Part shown: positions 1 through 9,436 of the stretch, piece by piece
Position numbering within the stretch: the first letter of the stretch is position 1
Layout: the number at the start of each line of letters is the position of its first letter
Origin: Thermoplasmatales archaeon E-plasma
GTDB lineage: Archaea; Thermoplasmatota; Thermoplasmata; Thermoplasmatales; Thermoplasmataceae
DNA: 64,000 nt
Reading direction: 5' to 3'
Assembly (NCBI GenBank): GCA_000496135.1
Contig: KI542675.1
Span: 434,001-498,000, forward strand
The notes under the pieces: generated by a model
Told to the model about the DNA's origin: nothing
Database searches by the model: none
The model's input: the letters and a program-made list of their open reading frames with translations, nothing else
Program-made: the position numbers and the translations under genes

Positions 1-194
1 GCCTGAGCGATCATAGATTTCCCAACGCCTGGAGGTCCAACCAGAAGGAGATGTCTTCTCTGTCTGGCTGCGATTCTCGCTATCCTTACCGCATCATCCT
101 GACCAATAACTCTTTCCAGAGGATTGGAAGGGATTTTCAGCTGGGAAGTATCGGATATGCTTCCAAAATCTGCATTTATGAAGTATGATCCCAT
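1..194 (-). CDS. lonB: Archaeal LonB-type ATP-dependent protease, N-terminal part
   Basis: Only the first ~64 codons lie in the window; the gene runs off the left edge. The start ATG at 194-192 sits inside the 3' end of dnaG in another frame (19 bp overlap), so the two genes are translationally linked. The visible part reads PSNPLERVIGQDDAVRIAR, followed by QRRHLLLVGPPGVGKSMIAQ, which carries a Walker A P-loop (GPPGVGKS). This layout, an I-GQD-A segment followed by RH-LL-G-PG-GKS, is typical of the AAA+ domain of membrane-anchored archaeal Lon. Those proteins degrade unfolded and regulatory proteins at the membrane. The membrane helices and Ser-Lys protease domain are outside the window, so the family call rests on the P-loop context alone. 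Confidence 0.8.
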   Translation of the reverse strand, partial: MGSYFINADFGSISDTSQLKIPSNPLERVIGQDDAVRIARIAARQRRHLLLVGPPGVGKSMIAQ

Positions 195-1507
195 GCTACG
201 ACCCTCAATTCTTGTGGCTTCTTTGTTATATTTCCTATTTTAACACCATAAATGTTCTTGATGCCGGATTTATAAGCAATATCCACAAGTCTTTGAGAAA
301 TAACGCCTCCTGTTATTATGGAATGCGCCCCTGAAACAGTTTCTATTTTATCCACTGCTTCAGCCACTGGAAAAGACCCTAAGGTTTTTCCCTCCTCATC
401 ATAAATTTCAGTTATCTTTTCCTCTGTCAAACTCGTGAGTCTCTTCTGTATGCTTCTCGGGTCGTTGAAATGGAGAGTACCATCGTCCTCTTCAACAATG
501 TCTTCCTGAACTGTTTCTATTTCGGCAGTGGTTACTTCAATTTCAGGTTTTTGAATCTTCTCCGAAGGTTTGTGTTCCTTTTTAAATTCTCTTTTCTCTG
601 GAACATTTTTCATTGCCTCAGCGTTCTTCTTCTCAGATGTGTTGTTTCTCTCATTGACAGCTTTTAACTCCTCGGTCATTCCCCTCATTGAAAGGTATTG
701 CTCAACCGGGGTTTTGTATCTTAGCGCTTTTACTATCTGTTTGTAAGTAAGCTCTTCAACCTCAGTTCCTGGGGGTGCTCTTGCAACAAAATCCACCTCT
801 GCAACCTGAAGCATTTCCTTAAGTATGAGATCTCCTCCACGGTCACCGTCAAGGAAAACCGTTACAGTTCTCTCTCTAGATAACTTTTGCACTGTCTTGG
901 GAATGCTTGTTCCCTGAACAGCTATGGTGTTCTTTATTCCGTATCTAAGAAGATTGATTATATCGCTTCTGCCTTCAACTACTATTATGGAATCTGAATC
1001 CTTTACTGCAGGTCCTGCAGGCAAGTGATCTTCTCCATATGTTATAATTTCAGCTTTTTCAACTCCTTCCCTTACAGTGGCAATTATGCTTTCACTCACA
1101 CTCTTTCCACTATCGGTCATCTTTTTGTAAAGCTGTTCTGCCCTTTCAATAACCTTCTTTCTCTTTTCCTGCCTAACATCTTCCAGGGTTTCTACCTCTA
1201 CTTTGGCTTTGCATGGGCCAATTCTATCGATTGTTTCCAGCGCTGCGGCCAGTATAGAACTTTCCACTTGGTCTAACCCTGAAGGTATTAATGCATAACC
1301 TTCTGTTCTTCCTTTTTTACTGTCAATTTCTACTTCAATTCTTCCTATCTTTCCGCCTTTCTGAAGGTCCCTGAGGTCTAACTCATCACCGAGTAATCCC
1401 TCTGTTTGTCCAAAAATAGCCCCAACAACATCGGGTTTTTCAACCACCCCATCCGTTGAGATCTTGGCTTTGATAAGATATTTTGTAAGATTTGGATCTA
1501 CATTCAT
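176..1507 (-). CDS. dnaG: Archaeal DnaG-like Toprim primase
   Basis: The protein of about 443 residues has the archaeal DnaG layout. A conserved N-terminal domain (VDPNLTKYLIKAK and GAIFGQTEGLLGDELDLRDL) precedes a Toprim domain near residues 175-260. Toprim motifs are VVEGRSD (catalytic Glu) and the acidic FLDGDRGGD. In archaea this protein is associated with the RNA exosome and has primase activity in vitro. Residues ~285-350 form a charged, low-complexity linker rich in Lys and Glu, followed by a conserved C-terminal domain. I chose the ATG at 1507 because GGTGAT lies just upstream; a GTG at 1516 would add three residues. The 3' end overlaps the start of lonB, suggesting a dnaG-lon operon. 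Confidence 0.95.
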   Translation of the reverse strand: MNVDPNLTKYLIKAKISTDGVVEKPDVVGAIFGQTEGLLGDELDLRDLQKGGKIGRIEVEIDSKKGRTEGYALIPSGLDQVESSILAAALETIDRIGPCKAKVEVETLEDVRQEKRKKVIERAEQLYKKMTDSGKSVSESIIATVREGVEKAEIITYGEDHLPAGPAVKDSDSIIVVEGRSDIINLLRYGIKNTIAVQGTSIPKTVQKLSRERTVTVFLDGDRGGDLILKEMLQVAEVDFVARAPPGTEVEELTYKQIVKALRYKTPVEQYLSMRGMTEELKAVNERNNTSEKKNAEAMKNVPEKREFKKEHKPSEKIQKPEIEVTTAEIETVQEDIVEEDDGTLHFNDPRSIQKRLTSLTEEKITEIYDEEGKTLGSFPVAEAVDKIETVSGAHSIITGGVISQRLVDIAYKSGIKNIYGVKIGNITKKPQELRVVAWDHTS

Positions 1508-1725
1508 CAATATCACCTTTTTTGTCGTATACTAATTTATAACAGGATAGAATCCGGCAACAATCTAATCCATTTTCTATCTCCATTAAGATATTCATTG
1601 CAAATCCGTATTTAATCAATTCGATACTAAATACATGATGGATTCAAGTAATCCCTAACTTGCATGGAAGAATCATCAGGGAACTATAATTAATGATATT
1701 GCGTTGTGCCTTCAGGAATTATTTC

Positions 1726-2925
1726 ATGTTTGAGAGTGAAACTTCAACTACAGGAGGCATTGATTTACTGGATCAGCAAAAAACCATAATACGGCAATAT
1801 TCCAAGGCAATCCTGATTTCAGGGATATTTGGCATTGTTTATGAAATCTTATCCGGATTTCCGTACTTAGGCGTCTATTTATTCTTTAGTCTACCATTCC
1901 AGTTTCCATCGGTTGCTTTTCATTCCTCATCATTGGTTATCATTGCATTTTCTTCTTTGGTCTCATCTTATATTTCATTGGGTATTGGGGTATTATTTCT
2001 CTCAAGACTGTATAGGAAAGCATATTATTCAAAGAAGAGGAGATTATTTTATCGTGTATTGTTGTATTTATTGTCGGCTTACACAATCTGGTTAATTATG
2101 ATCACAATAATAATCATGATTTCAGGAATTAAATCAAATCCCACAAACCAGCCAACACAGCTATATTCAATCATTCTCTCGTTAGTTATTATTTATACGA
2201 TGTTTACATTTTCTCTGACCATATTTTTTGTCATAACTTCATTCGCATTAAGGACGAAAAATCAATATTTCATTTTATTGGCATTTATTGCGGCCCCTGA
2301 TGTATATTTCCTCCCTATAATCGCAGGTCTTCTGGGCTTGATCATGACATCAGCCCAGGGAAACACAGCTAGTAAATTGCTATATGCAGAAGTTACTCGG
2401 AAAATTAGAAGAATAGAGTTACGAATAACTGCAATAGTTTACCGAATAAAATATCTGGATAGACGGCGGTACAACAAATATGTATATCCCTTATTAGCAT
2501 TATCAATTCTGGCCACGACCGTTTTGTTATATTATTCTCTTATAATAAAATATTATTTCGTGTATGAATATAAATTCTATTATCATCCTTACCATTTTGG
2601 TCCCAATGGTATTTCCAATGGTATAAGTCTTATGTGTCTGATAGCATTTGATCTCCTATTAATTAAATTCCTTACAAATGGAGTTAAATCGATCAATCTA
2701 ATTGTAAATGCATCTTCTATTTTGGGCATTACCATAGTGCTTTTTTCGGGGATATTGATGTCGGGATATCCAGGAAATTATCCCAGAGGTCTATTAGAAG
2801 CATATTCTCAAAGCTTGGAGTTTTCCGCATTCGGTGTTTTGTTAGGTACTGTTTTAATCAGTCCCAAAAACCAAAAAAAGCTAAGAAGAAGTCAACTTGA
2901 TAGAAACAAAGATCAAATAGATTGA
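1726..2925 (+). CDS. Unknown multi-pass membrane protein
   Basis: I do not recognise this family. The product (about 399 residues) has roughly nine hydrophobic segments spread along its length, beginning near residues 20-45. Two loops are strongly basic: the one after the second helix (YRKAYYSKKRRL) and a longer one around residues 225-260 rich in Arg and Lys. No signal peptide, enzyme motif or substrate-binding signature was seen. The first in-frame ATG is at 1693, but the MFESETSTTGG start at 1726 gives a more plausible soluble N-terminus; neither has a clear ribosome site. The gene stands alone between divergent dnaG and the next plus-strand gene, with AT-rich flanks. A transporter or integral membrane regulator are both possible. 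Confidence 0.6.
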   Translation: MFESETSTTGGIDLLDQQKTIIRQYSKAILISGIFGIVYEILSGFPYLGVYLFFSLPFQFPSVAFHSSSLVIIAFSSLVSSYISLGIGVLFLSRLYRKAYYSKKRRLFYRVLLYLLSAYTIWLIMITIIIMISGIKSNPTNQPTQLYSIILSLVIIYTMFTFSLTIFFVITSFALRTKNQYFILLAFIAAPDVYFLPIIAGLLGLIMTSAQGNTASKLLYAEVTRKIRRIELRITAIVYRIKYLDRRRYNKYVYPLLALSILATTVLLYYSLIIKYYFVYEYKFYYHPYHFGPNGISNGISLMCLIAFDLLLIKFLTNGVKSINLIVNASSILGITIVLFSGILMSGYPGNYPRGLLEAYSQSLEFSAFGVLLGTVLISPKNQKKLRRSQLDRNKDQID

Positions 2926-3086
2926 AAATTGGTCAAATTCATCCATTTTCATAAATATTTTCAATTCTATCAGGTACAAACTCATAATGAAAATATAAAA
3001 TGATCCTGAACTATCAAACATAATGCATTGAAAATAGGATGATTCATAAACATTAAAATTATATCCTATCATAGGCAAGGTAATTT

Positions 3087-4106
3087 ATGATCAGGTACGG
3101 AATAGCTGGTATACCACTGACCAGTAAGGGTAGAACTTTTGTAGAATCAGTTGAGGACGCTGCAAATATAGGACTTAATGCTCTTGAGGTTCAATTGCTC
3201 AGGGTCAATGTTCAGGAAAATCAGGTACCTGAGTATTCCGGGTTTTTGCCCAAGGACATCGAGACATCTATCATTATAGATATTCTCAGGCAGGATGAGA
3301 ATGGAGTATATGTCAGTATAGGAAACGATTCTGTTATTGAGGAAGACGACATCGTTCAGGAGCTCTTCTGGAATATGGCCAAGAATTATGATGAATTGAA
3401 AGAAGGGGGCGAACTTGCCAGGGAACTGGATGTTCTACTTTCTTTGCATGCTCCATATTACATGGATCTTCTCGAAGGCGGAGAGATAGCGGAAAGCTCT
3501 GCTAATCATTTGAAGTGGTCTATGATCATAGGAAAGGCCATGGAGGCAAAGAGGGTAATTACACACACTGGTTTTTACAGGGGAACCAAAAAGAACAGCT
3601 TGAAGATGGCTGTAGCAACATATTCTAATTTCGTAAAGAAATATGGACCCGATAAAAACTATCCTTTCCTGGGTGTTGAGACATCAGGAAAACCGGAGAT
3701 ATTTGGAACCGCTGATGAGGTAATATCAATTGCAAAACAGGTACCTGAGGTAGAGCCAATTCTAAACGTTCCTCATACTCATGCACTAAATGGGGGAAAT
3801 CTCATTGAGGGAAAGGATTTCAAGAATCTTCTTGAAATGTTCCAGCCCTATGCTAAGGGAGATATGTATCTTGAATACGCAGGGGTTGAATATGACGATA
3901 GCGGGGAGAGAAAACTCACTGCAATTAAGCACGGTGACCTGAAATTTGAAACATTTTCTGAAATACTGATGGATTATGATAAAGACCTGACTCTCATATC
4001 ATGCTCACCACTGCTTGAGCACGATGCACAATACATGAATCTTATATTTATGAGGAACTATTACAGACATATGCAGAGAAAACAGGTTCAAAAGAAGGTG
4101 GCATAA
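3087..4106 (+). CDS. Endonuclease IV-like / sugar isomerase TIM-barrel protein
   Basis: The 339-residue protein belongs to the AP endonuclease 2 (xylose isomerase-like) TIM-barrel superfamily. It starts with IRYGIAGIP, typical of the first strand. It keeps metal-ligand-type residues in order: His in LSLHAPYY, His in RVITHTGF, Glu in FLGVETSG, the His pair in LNVPHTHALNGG, His in AIKHGDL and the late acidic strand. Endonuclease IV cleaves DNA 5' of abasic sites using three metal ions. The archaeal members of this branch are mostly untested, so a repair role is inferred rather than certain. AAGG upstream at 3078-3081 supports this start. A small conserved gene follows after 3 bp, so the two are probably co-transcribed. 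Confidence 0.75.
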   Translation: MIRYGIAGIPLTSKGRTFVESVEDAANIGLNALEVQLLRVNVQENQVPEYSGFLPKDIETSIIIDILRQDENGVYVSIGNDSVIEEDDIVQELFWNMAKNYDELKEGGELARELDVLLSLHAPYYMDLLEGGEIAESSANHLKWSMIIGKAMEAKRVITHTGFYRGTKKNSLKMAVATYSNFVKKYGPDKNYPFLGVETSGKPEIFGTADEVISIAKQVPEVEPILNVPHTHALNGGNLIEGKDFKNLLEMFQPYAKGDMYLEYAGVEYDDSGERKLTAIKHGDLKFETFSEILMDYDKDLTLISCSPLLEHDAQYMNLIFMRNYYRHMQRKQVQKKVA

Positions 4107-4109
4107 ACA

Positions 4110-4400
4110 ATGAGAGAATTACCAACAAAAAAAGGAATTGATCTGTCAGCGGAAACAATATCAAAAAAGATGAAAGATGCCTTTGGACAGGTTACATCAC
4201 GGGATGGAGAATTTATCTCAACTTATCCTGGAATCAAGGAAATTAGAGTTAAATACGAAGGAAAGAAATTATTTATTGAGGTTCAAAACGAAGAAAAACC
4301 AGAAAATCCGGAACAGATATTGAAAGTTTATAACACCTTTCTTGAGTCAATTACAGGTTTAAACGCAAAAGAAAGAAAGAAAAAATTAACTAAAATTTAG
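4110..4400 (+). CDS. Small conserved Thermoplasmata protein (DUF5611-like)
   Basis: This 96-residue basic protein starts 3 bp after the endonuclease-IV-like gene, with GGTGG spaced well before the ATG, so it is very probably in the same operon. The sequence looks like a compact alpha/beta fold. A strand with IKEIRVKYEGKKLFIEVQ lies in the middle, followed by a helix and a lysine-rich end (KERKKKLTKI). It has no cysteines and no catalytic motif. I associate it with the small archaeal family annotated DUF5611, but this is from memory and not checked. Function is unknown; linkage to a putative repair nuclease and the basic tail would suit nucleic-acid binding, which is an inference. Confidence 0.6.
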   Translation: MRELPTKKGIDLSAETISKKMKDAFGQVTSRDGEFISTYPGIKEIRVKYEGKKLFIEVQNEEKPENPEQILKVYNTFLESITGLNAKERKKKLTKI

Positions 4401-4408
4401 TTATTGGA

Positions 4409-4678
4409 TTATTTATATTTTATTTTGCTTGATGGTCTGAAGACAAATTTCTCTTTTGGTGGAACCCTGATTTCCTGCTTTGTCTGGGGGTTCTTTGCCT
4501 TTCTTGCCTTCTGTGTCCTTCTCTCAAATATTCCAAATCCGGCGAGGTTTATTTTGTTCTTCTTGTTTGCCTCTGCTACAATTCTGTCCAGGAAGGTCTT
4601 TATTACCTCTCTGGCCTGCTTCTGTGTCGTTCCGGTTTCCTTGGATACATCTTTCGAGAGCTCGCTTATTCCTACCAT
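4409..4678 (-). CDS. HTa, HU-family chromatin protein
   Basis: The 89-residue protein is a complete HU/IHF-fold DNA-binding protein. A helical N-terminal half (SELSKDVSKETGTTQKQARE) is followed by the diagnostic INLAGFGIFERR strand and a basic arm ending in a proline-containing turn (RVPPKEKFVFRPSSKIK). In Thermoplasma the homologous HTa protein coats much of the genome and protects it from nuclease in a histone-like way; it was probably acquired from bacteria. A strong Shine-Dalgarno (GGAGG) precedes the ATG. The upstream region (4690-4760) is AT-rich with a TATA-like AAATATTTTAA on the minus strand. The gene converges on the preceding small gene with only 8 bp between stops. Its presence is one of the best taxonomic markers in the window. 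Confidence 0.95.
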   Translation of the reverse strand: MVGISELSKDVSKETGTTQKQAREVIKTFLDRIVAEANKKNKINLAGFGIFERRTQKARKAKNPQTKQEIRVPPKEKFVFRPSSKIKYK

Positions 4679-4843
4679 TTTTGTTTCCTCCTACATGATA
4701 ATATACATACTACTATTAAAATATTTGTATGTAACTATTAATAGAATGCGTTAATAAAGCCAAATATTAATTTATCATTATTTGTATAAAAATTATTCAT
4801 ATATATTGGATATATTAATAACCCTGAAATAATAAGGATTTAC

Positions 4844-5509
4844 ATGAACTTTCCATCAGAAATCCTGAATATTGAACATGTTTTGTTCAGTCAATATGGA
4901 GATCTAAAATGGTGGCCTGCAAAAACGCCAGATGAAGTATTGATTGGAGCTATACTTACTCAGAATACTACGTGGAAGAATGTTGAAAAGGCAATAGATA
5001 ATCTGGCATCTGAAAATCTACTTGATCTAGGATCGTTAAGTAATGCTTCCAGGGAAAAAATATCCACACTCATTAAGTCATCAGGTTTTTACAATCAAAA
5101 AACAGAACGTTTACTGGGAATTTCAAGAAAAATTTATTCCGAATTTGGCAGTCTTCATAATCTTTCCAGGCAAGGAATGCAGTTTTGTATTGATTATTTA
5201 GGTCAAATGAAAGGCATAGGAAGAGAAACAATGGATTCAATTCTTCTTTATGCAATGGATTTCCCTAGATTTGTCATAGATAAATATACGATCCGTTTCA
5301 TGACAAGATATGGATTACTTCAAGATCACATTGACATTGAAAAGCTGGAGAGTATTCCTGATATTCTAAATCATGATATCTGGAGGCTCAAAAACTTTCA
5401 TGCACTGATCGTGGAATTAAGCAAAAATTTCTGCAGATCAGAACCATTATGTAAAAACTGTATTCTGAATAAAAATTGCAAATATTACAAAGATAAGAGC
5501 GTTCCATAA
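4844..5509 (+). CDS. Endonuclease III-superfamily DNA glycosylase, MagIII-like
   Basis: This 221-residue base-excision glycosylase has the helix-hairpin-helix with [14 protein letters not shown]. It is followed by the catalytic Asp in [10 protein letters not shown] and a C-terminal 4Fe-4S loop with cysteine spacing C-x5-C-x2-C-x5-C. The position that carries the Schiff-base Lys in bifunctional endonuclease III (GRKT) is Glu here (GRET), as I recall for Helicobacter MagIII. It should therefore be a monofunctional glycosylase without lyase activity, perhaps for alkylated purines. Uracil or mismatch substrates are not excluded. The 3' end overlaps the convergent aIF2-gamma gene by 25 bp. Confidence 0.8.
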   Translation: MNFPSEILNIEHVLFSQYGDLKWWPAKTPDEVLIGAILTQNTTWKNVEKAIDNLASENLLDLGSLSNASREKISTLIKSSGFYNQKTERLLGISRKIYSEFGSLHNLSRQGMQFCIDYLGQMKGIGRETMDSILLYAMDFPRFVIDKYTIRFMTRYGLLQDHIDIEKLESIPDILNHDIWRLKNFHALIVELSKNFCRSEPLCKNCILNKNCKYYKDKSVP

Positions 5510-6714
5510 CCTATGAGACGCCATCTGTTATCAATTCTTCTTGCTAAAGCCACTCTTTCTTTTTCCCTTGCGGCGACAGGGTATTTTAGAATAATTTCAG
5601 CTGAACTGTCTCTGGCACTTGTAACGAGACCCACAGTGTTTGAAGTCCCCACAGTTAGCATCAGGCTTTCCTTGCTCTTTATTGGCTCGACCTTCATATC
5701 TTCCGTAAAACCTACCACTCTTTTGAGGAGATGTGTTTCAACTGTAAGATTCATAGTCATTTGAGGTAGTTTTCCAGGTTTTCCCGCTATTCTTCCTGTA
5801 AGTGAATCTCCCTTTGTCAGGAAAGGGTCTAATTTTGTTCCCACTGCAGATAGGCCTCCCGGGATAATTTTATCATACGGGTGTGTTCCTGCCATCAGGC
5901 TTGTAATTTCTGTCAAAATGTTTTCCCATACCTGTTTATTGCCCTTTGTTAATTGCAATCCAGGAGTAATTTCTATTTCATCTCCAACTTCCAGGCTCCC
6001 GCTTACGAGAGATCCTCCTATAACACCACCTTTCAACTCCGAAATGCTTGTACCGGGTCTGTTAATATCAAAAGATCTGGCAACATACATCATTGGATCG
6101 GAATCAGCCTTATGTGGCGGGGTAGGTATAAACTCTTCAATCGCTTTGAAGAGGGCATCAATGTTCCTGTTATGGTATGCACTTACTGGAATAACCGGGG
6201 CATTCTCTGCTATGCTTCCTTTGAGGAAATTCTTAATTTCCTTATAATTTTCAATTGCCTTTTCTCTGGTTACCAGATCAATCTTGTTCTGGACAACAAC
6301 AATATTTTTAATTCCCATTATTTCAATTGCAATGAGATGTTCCCGTGTCTGGGGTTGGGGGCATTTTTCATTGGCAGCTATTACTAAAAGTGCGCCATCC
6401 ATTATTGCTGAACCTGAAAGCATTGTCGCCATCAGCGTTTCGTGACCGGGGGCGTCAACAAAGGAAACAACCCGTTTCAATTTGCAGCTTTCATCGGTTG
6501 CGGTTCTTGAATACTTTTCTTCCCCGTTCTCATCCTTGCAAATATATATTGGAGTTTCTGCGTATCCTAATTTTATTGATATTCCTCGCTTTATCTCTTC
6601 AGAATGAATATCGGTCTTAGTTCCTGTAAGTGCTCGTGTAAGAGTGCTCTTACCATGGTCAACGTGACCGACCATTCCGATATTTACTGTAGGCTGAGGA
6701 AGATCCGAAGTCAT
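5485..6714 (-). CDS. eif2g: Translation initiation factor aIF2 gamma subunit
   Basis: The 409-residue GTPase is the core of the aIF2 complex that brings initiator Met-tRNA to the small ribosomal subunit. G-domain motifs are present in order: GHVDHGKST (P-loop), the switch region [18 protein letters not shown], and NKID. Domains II and III follow ([20 protein letters not shown]). In many archaea a zinc knuckle with four cysteines follows switch I. Here only two cysteines remain (YICKDENG and DESCKL), so the knuckle is probably not functional. The gene is the second of an rps6e-aIF2-gamma operon with start and stop sharing one base. The far end overlaps the DNA glycosylase gene tail to tail. 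Confidence 0.96.
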   Translation of the reverse strand: MTSDLPQPTVNIGMVGHVDHGKSTLTRALTGTKTDIHSEEIKRGISIKLGYAETPIYICKDENGEEKYSRTATDESCKLKRVVSFVDAPGHETLMATMLSGSAIMDGALLVIAANEKCPQPQTREHLIAIEIMGIKNIVVVQNKIDLVTREKAIENYKEIKNFLKGSIAENAPVIPVSAYHNRNIDALFKAIEEFIPTPPHKADSDPMMYVARSFDINRPGTSISELKGGVIGGSLVSGSLEVGDEIEITPGLQLTKGNKQVWENILTEITSLMAGTHPYDKIIPGGLSAVGTKLDPFLTKGDSLTGRIAGKPGKLPQMTMNLTVETHLLKRVVGFTEDMKVEPIKSKESLMLTVGTSNTVGLVTSARDSSAEIILKYPVAAREKERVALARRIDNRWRLIGYGTLLSL

Positions 6715-7094
6715 TAATTCTTTTCCTCAGGTTCATCTAAGGCCTTTGGGCCGTACTGTAAAATAGAAAGATTCAACTGTGATATATCTGATCCAATTAT
6801 TGAACCCCTAAATGTTACCCTCTTTCTAACTCCCTTCTTGGCCCTTCTACCTTCTGAATATGTAACCAGAATTCTCTTTTTTCCTGATGTTGCCAGGTCT
6901 CTTCTCATTGGAAAGCCGTCAATACTTGAGCCTCCTGTTATCCTGAGCTTGTATCCGGGCATTTCAAAGAAGATTCCATCTATCTCTTCTCCCAGTTTTC
7001 TGCCTGTTAATATGCTCATGTTTTCCGGAGTAACCTCTTTCTTGTAACTCTTTCCAGTTCTTGGGTCAGCGATTATCGCTACTGAATTTGCCAT
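6714..7094 (-). CDS. rps6e: Ribosomal protein S6e
   Basis: The 126-residue small-subunit protein shows the S6e signatures [13 protein letters not shown] near the start, then [10 protein letters not shown], the [11 protein letters not shown] loop, and the basic [16 protein letters not shown] segment. Archaeal S6e is a short form of this length without the eukaryotic phosphorylated tail. Its stop overlaps the aIF2-gamma start by one base, a common archaeal pairing that joins a ribosomal protein with an initiation factor. The C-terminus is acidic (DEPEEKN). Confidence 0.95.
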   Translation of the reverse strand: MANSVAIIADPRTGKSYKKEVTPENMSILTGRKLGEEIDGIFFEMPGYKLRITGGSSIDGFPMRRDLATSGKKRILVTYSEGRRAKKGVRKRVTFRGSIIGSDISQLNLSILQYGPKALDEPEEKN

Positions 7095-7295
7095 ATATCT
7101 TTACACTCCCTATTGATAATAGAGTTCCACTAAATCAATAAATGACTTATAAAGATATCATTTGTGTGTTTCAATTTCAAAATCTTTAAAAAATAACACA
7201 GAGTAACTTGATACATTTGGCATCGTTAAAAAAAGTAAAGCGTGTAACATATTAATTAAATTGGAATATTGTGGCATGGAAAAGGAAAGGTTTCA

Positions 7296-8894
7296 ATGAT
7301 TGTTCTTGGCATTGAAGGGACAGCACATACGATAAGTGCGGGTATCATAGACGAAGAGAATATTTATTATACCAGTTCCAGAACTTATCATCCGAAGGAT
7401 GGCGGGATTCATCCAAGGGAGGCAGCCAATCATCACTTTGAGAATATTCTCCCTGTTATTCGGGAGGCTCTTAAAGAATCTTCCATGAATATTGGAGATA
7501 TAGATCTTATTGGATTCTCCCGGGGACCTGGCCTTGGACCATGCCTTAAAATAGTAGCGGTTGCGGCACGCTCACTATCTATCAGGAATAATATTCCATT
7601 GCTTGGGGTTAACCATCCCATGGGGCACATAGAAATAGGGAAAAGAACAACAGGATCCAAAGATCCACTGGTTCTTTACGTTTCTGGGGGAAACACCCAA
7701 ATTATAACAGGCGGTAAGGGAAAATATAGGGTCGTAGGAGAGACACTTGATATAGGAATTGGAAACATGCTTGATAAATTTGCAAGAGACATTGGCATCC
7801 CGTTTCCAGGCGGGCCGGCAATCGAGCAATATGCTCTCAGGGGAAAGGAACTTCTGACTCTCCCTTATTCAGTGAAAGGCATGGATACTGCCTTTTCAGG
7901 AATATATACTGCAGCAAAACACCTCAAAGAGAAGGGACATAATGTTGAGGATATATGCTACAGTATTCAGGAAGTAGCCTTTTCTATGCTGTGCGAAACA
8001 CTGGAAAGGGCCATATATACAACAGGCAAGAGGGAAATTTTGCTTACCGGCGGAGTGGCCCGTAACGGGAGATTGAGGGAAATGATATCAATACTGGCAA
8101 AGGAAGCGAATTGCAAGGTATTTGAAACACCAGTAGAATATTGCATGGATAATGGAAGTATGATTGCTCAGGCCGCTCTTATGATGTATCAAAATGGAAT
8201 AAGGCATAACCTTGAGGATACCAGTGTCGATCAGAAATTCCGGATTGATCAGGCACCAGCGCCATGGATATCTTCAGGCATGATTGAAGTCATAGAAGAC
8301 CAGGGGGCAGAATCTGTGATCTCTCATAATGAATTTCTTGGTATAAATGCAGTAATAAAGAAAAGACTCAGTAAAAGTTACAGGGATAAAAGACTCGATG
8401 GAATGATCTTAAACGAAAGAACGGGAAGGGAGATGAGGATACTAGCAAAGGGAATAGAAAGCGGAGTTAATTTCCCAATTCTACTGGATTACAACAGTGA
8501 AGGCACAGAAATAGTTTTGGAGAAGATTGAGGGCTCTCTTTTAAACGCAGTTCTCGAAAAGGGAGAGAACTTAACCCATAATATTTTCAGCCTGGGCAAA
8601 GAGGTGGCTAAAATGCACAATTCGAATATTTCTCACGGTGATCTCAACTTAAATAACATAATTGTGAGAGGTGAGAATATATTTATTATTGATCCAAGCC
8701 TTGGATCATTATCTCCAGGTGTTGAGGAATTTGCCACTGATATAAAAATGGTAAATGATTTTCTGGCAGGATATGAGGACAGAGGCAAAGCTTTATTTGA
8801 CATCTTTCTTGAATCATACAAATCTAATTTTCAGAGATGGGATGAAGTTATGAGTGTTCTTAAGGAAATGGAAGTGAGGAAAAGATATTCATGA
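7296..8894 (+). CDS. Kae1-Bud32 fusion, tRNA t6A synthesis (KEOPS)
   Basis: One 532-residue protein joins the Kae1/TsaD ASKHA domain and the Bud32 kinase, the two central KEOPS subunits that make threonylcarbamoyl-adenosine on ANN-decoding tRNAs. Kae1 (about 1-325) has HPREAANHH, the metal-binding NHPMGHIE, VSGGNTQI, and LTGGVARNGRL with a following DNGSM. Bud32 (about 340-532) has the invariant Lys in AVIKKRLSKSYR and the catalytic loop HGDLNLNN. The usual DFG motif is replaced by DPS (IIDPSLG). The fusion is known in Thermoplasma and several euryarchaea. I chose the ATG at 7296, matching the family start MIVLGIEGTAH; upstream TTG would add nine residues. The stop overlaps the next gene by 4 bp. 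Confidence 0.95.
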   Translation: MIVLGIEGTAHTISAGIIDEENIYYTSSRTYHPKDGGIHPREAANHHFENILPVIREALKESSMNIGDIDLIGFSRGPGLGPCLKIVAVAARSLSIRNNIPLLGVNHPMGHIEIGKRTTGSKDPLVLYVSGGNTQIITGGKGKYRVVGETLDIGIGNMLDKFARDIGIPFPGGPAIEQYALRGKELLTLPYSVKGMDTAFSGIYTAAKHLKEKGHNVEDICYSIQEVAFSMLCETLERAIYTTGKREILLTGGVARNGRLREMISILAKEANCKVFETPVEYCMDNGSMIAQAALMMYQNGIRHNLEDTSVDQKFRIDQAPAPWISSGMIEVIEDQGAESVISHNEFLGINAVIKKRLSKSYRDKRLDGMILNERTGREMRILAKGIESGVNFPILLDYNSEGTEIVLEKIEGSLLNAVLEKGENLTHNIFSLGKEVAKMHNSNISHGDLNLNNIIVRGENIFIIDPSLGSLSPGVEEFATDIKMVNDFLAGYEDRGKALFDIFLESYKSNFQRWDEVMSVLKEMEVRKRYS

Positions 8895-9436
8895 TTAAAT
8901 TTGTTTCAAGTAACAGGCATAAATTCGAAGAGATTGATGAAATTCTGAGAAAAAACGGAATAGAATCAACATGGATAAACCTGAAATATGAGGAGGTTCA
9001 GGAGGATTCCATAGAAAAAATTTCATGGGAATCATGTAACAGGTTAACCAGTAAGATAGGTTCAAATTTCTTTCTGGAAGATTCAGGTATCCTTATTGAA
9101 GCTTTGAACTGGTTTCCCGGGCCATATTCCTCATATATACAAAGAACAATTGGAAACGAGGGTATATTGAAGCTCCTTGAAGGCAAAAAAAGGAATGCAA
9201 CGTTTGTTACTGTTATTTCTTACTGGGACGGAGAGCAAATTATGCAGTTCAAAGGGAAAACAGAAGGGGTAATTGCAAATTCAATATTCCATGGAAGAGA
9301 CTTCGGTTATGATCCTATTTTCATTCCAGAGGGAAAAAGCAAAACTGCATCTCTTCTGTCAATAGAAGAAAAGAATGAGGTATCGCAGAGGGGAAAGGCC
9401 ATGATAAGGTTCATAGAGTATCTTAAAAACGCATAG
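8891..9436 (+). CDS. XTP/dITP diphosphatase (HAM1/RdgB family)
   Basis: The 181-residue protein matches the housecleaning nucleotide pyrophosphatase family that hydrolyses ITP, dITP and XTP to monophosphates. Conserved segments are SSNRHKFEEI at the N-terminus, EDSGILIEALNWFPGPYSS, GRDFGYDPIFIPEG and the late SQRGKA helix. Length is normal for archaea (about 180-190). It is translationally coupled to kae1-bud32 through an ATGA overlap, a pairing also found in other archaea. It is cytosolic with no signal peptide. Confidence 0.93.
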   Translation: MIKFVSSNRHKFEEIDEILRKNGIESTWINLKYEEVQEDSIEKISWESCNRLTSKIGSNFFLEDSGILIEALNWFPGPYSSYIQRTIGNEGILKLLEGKKRNATFVTVISYWDGEQIMQFKGKTEGVIANSIFHGRDFGYDPIFIPEGKSKTASLLSIEEKNEVSQRGKAMIRFIEYLKNA

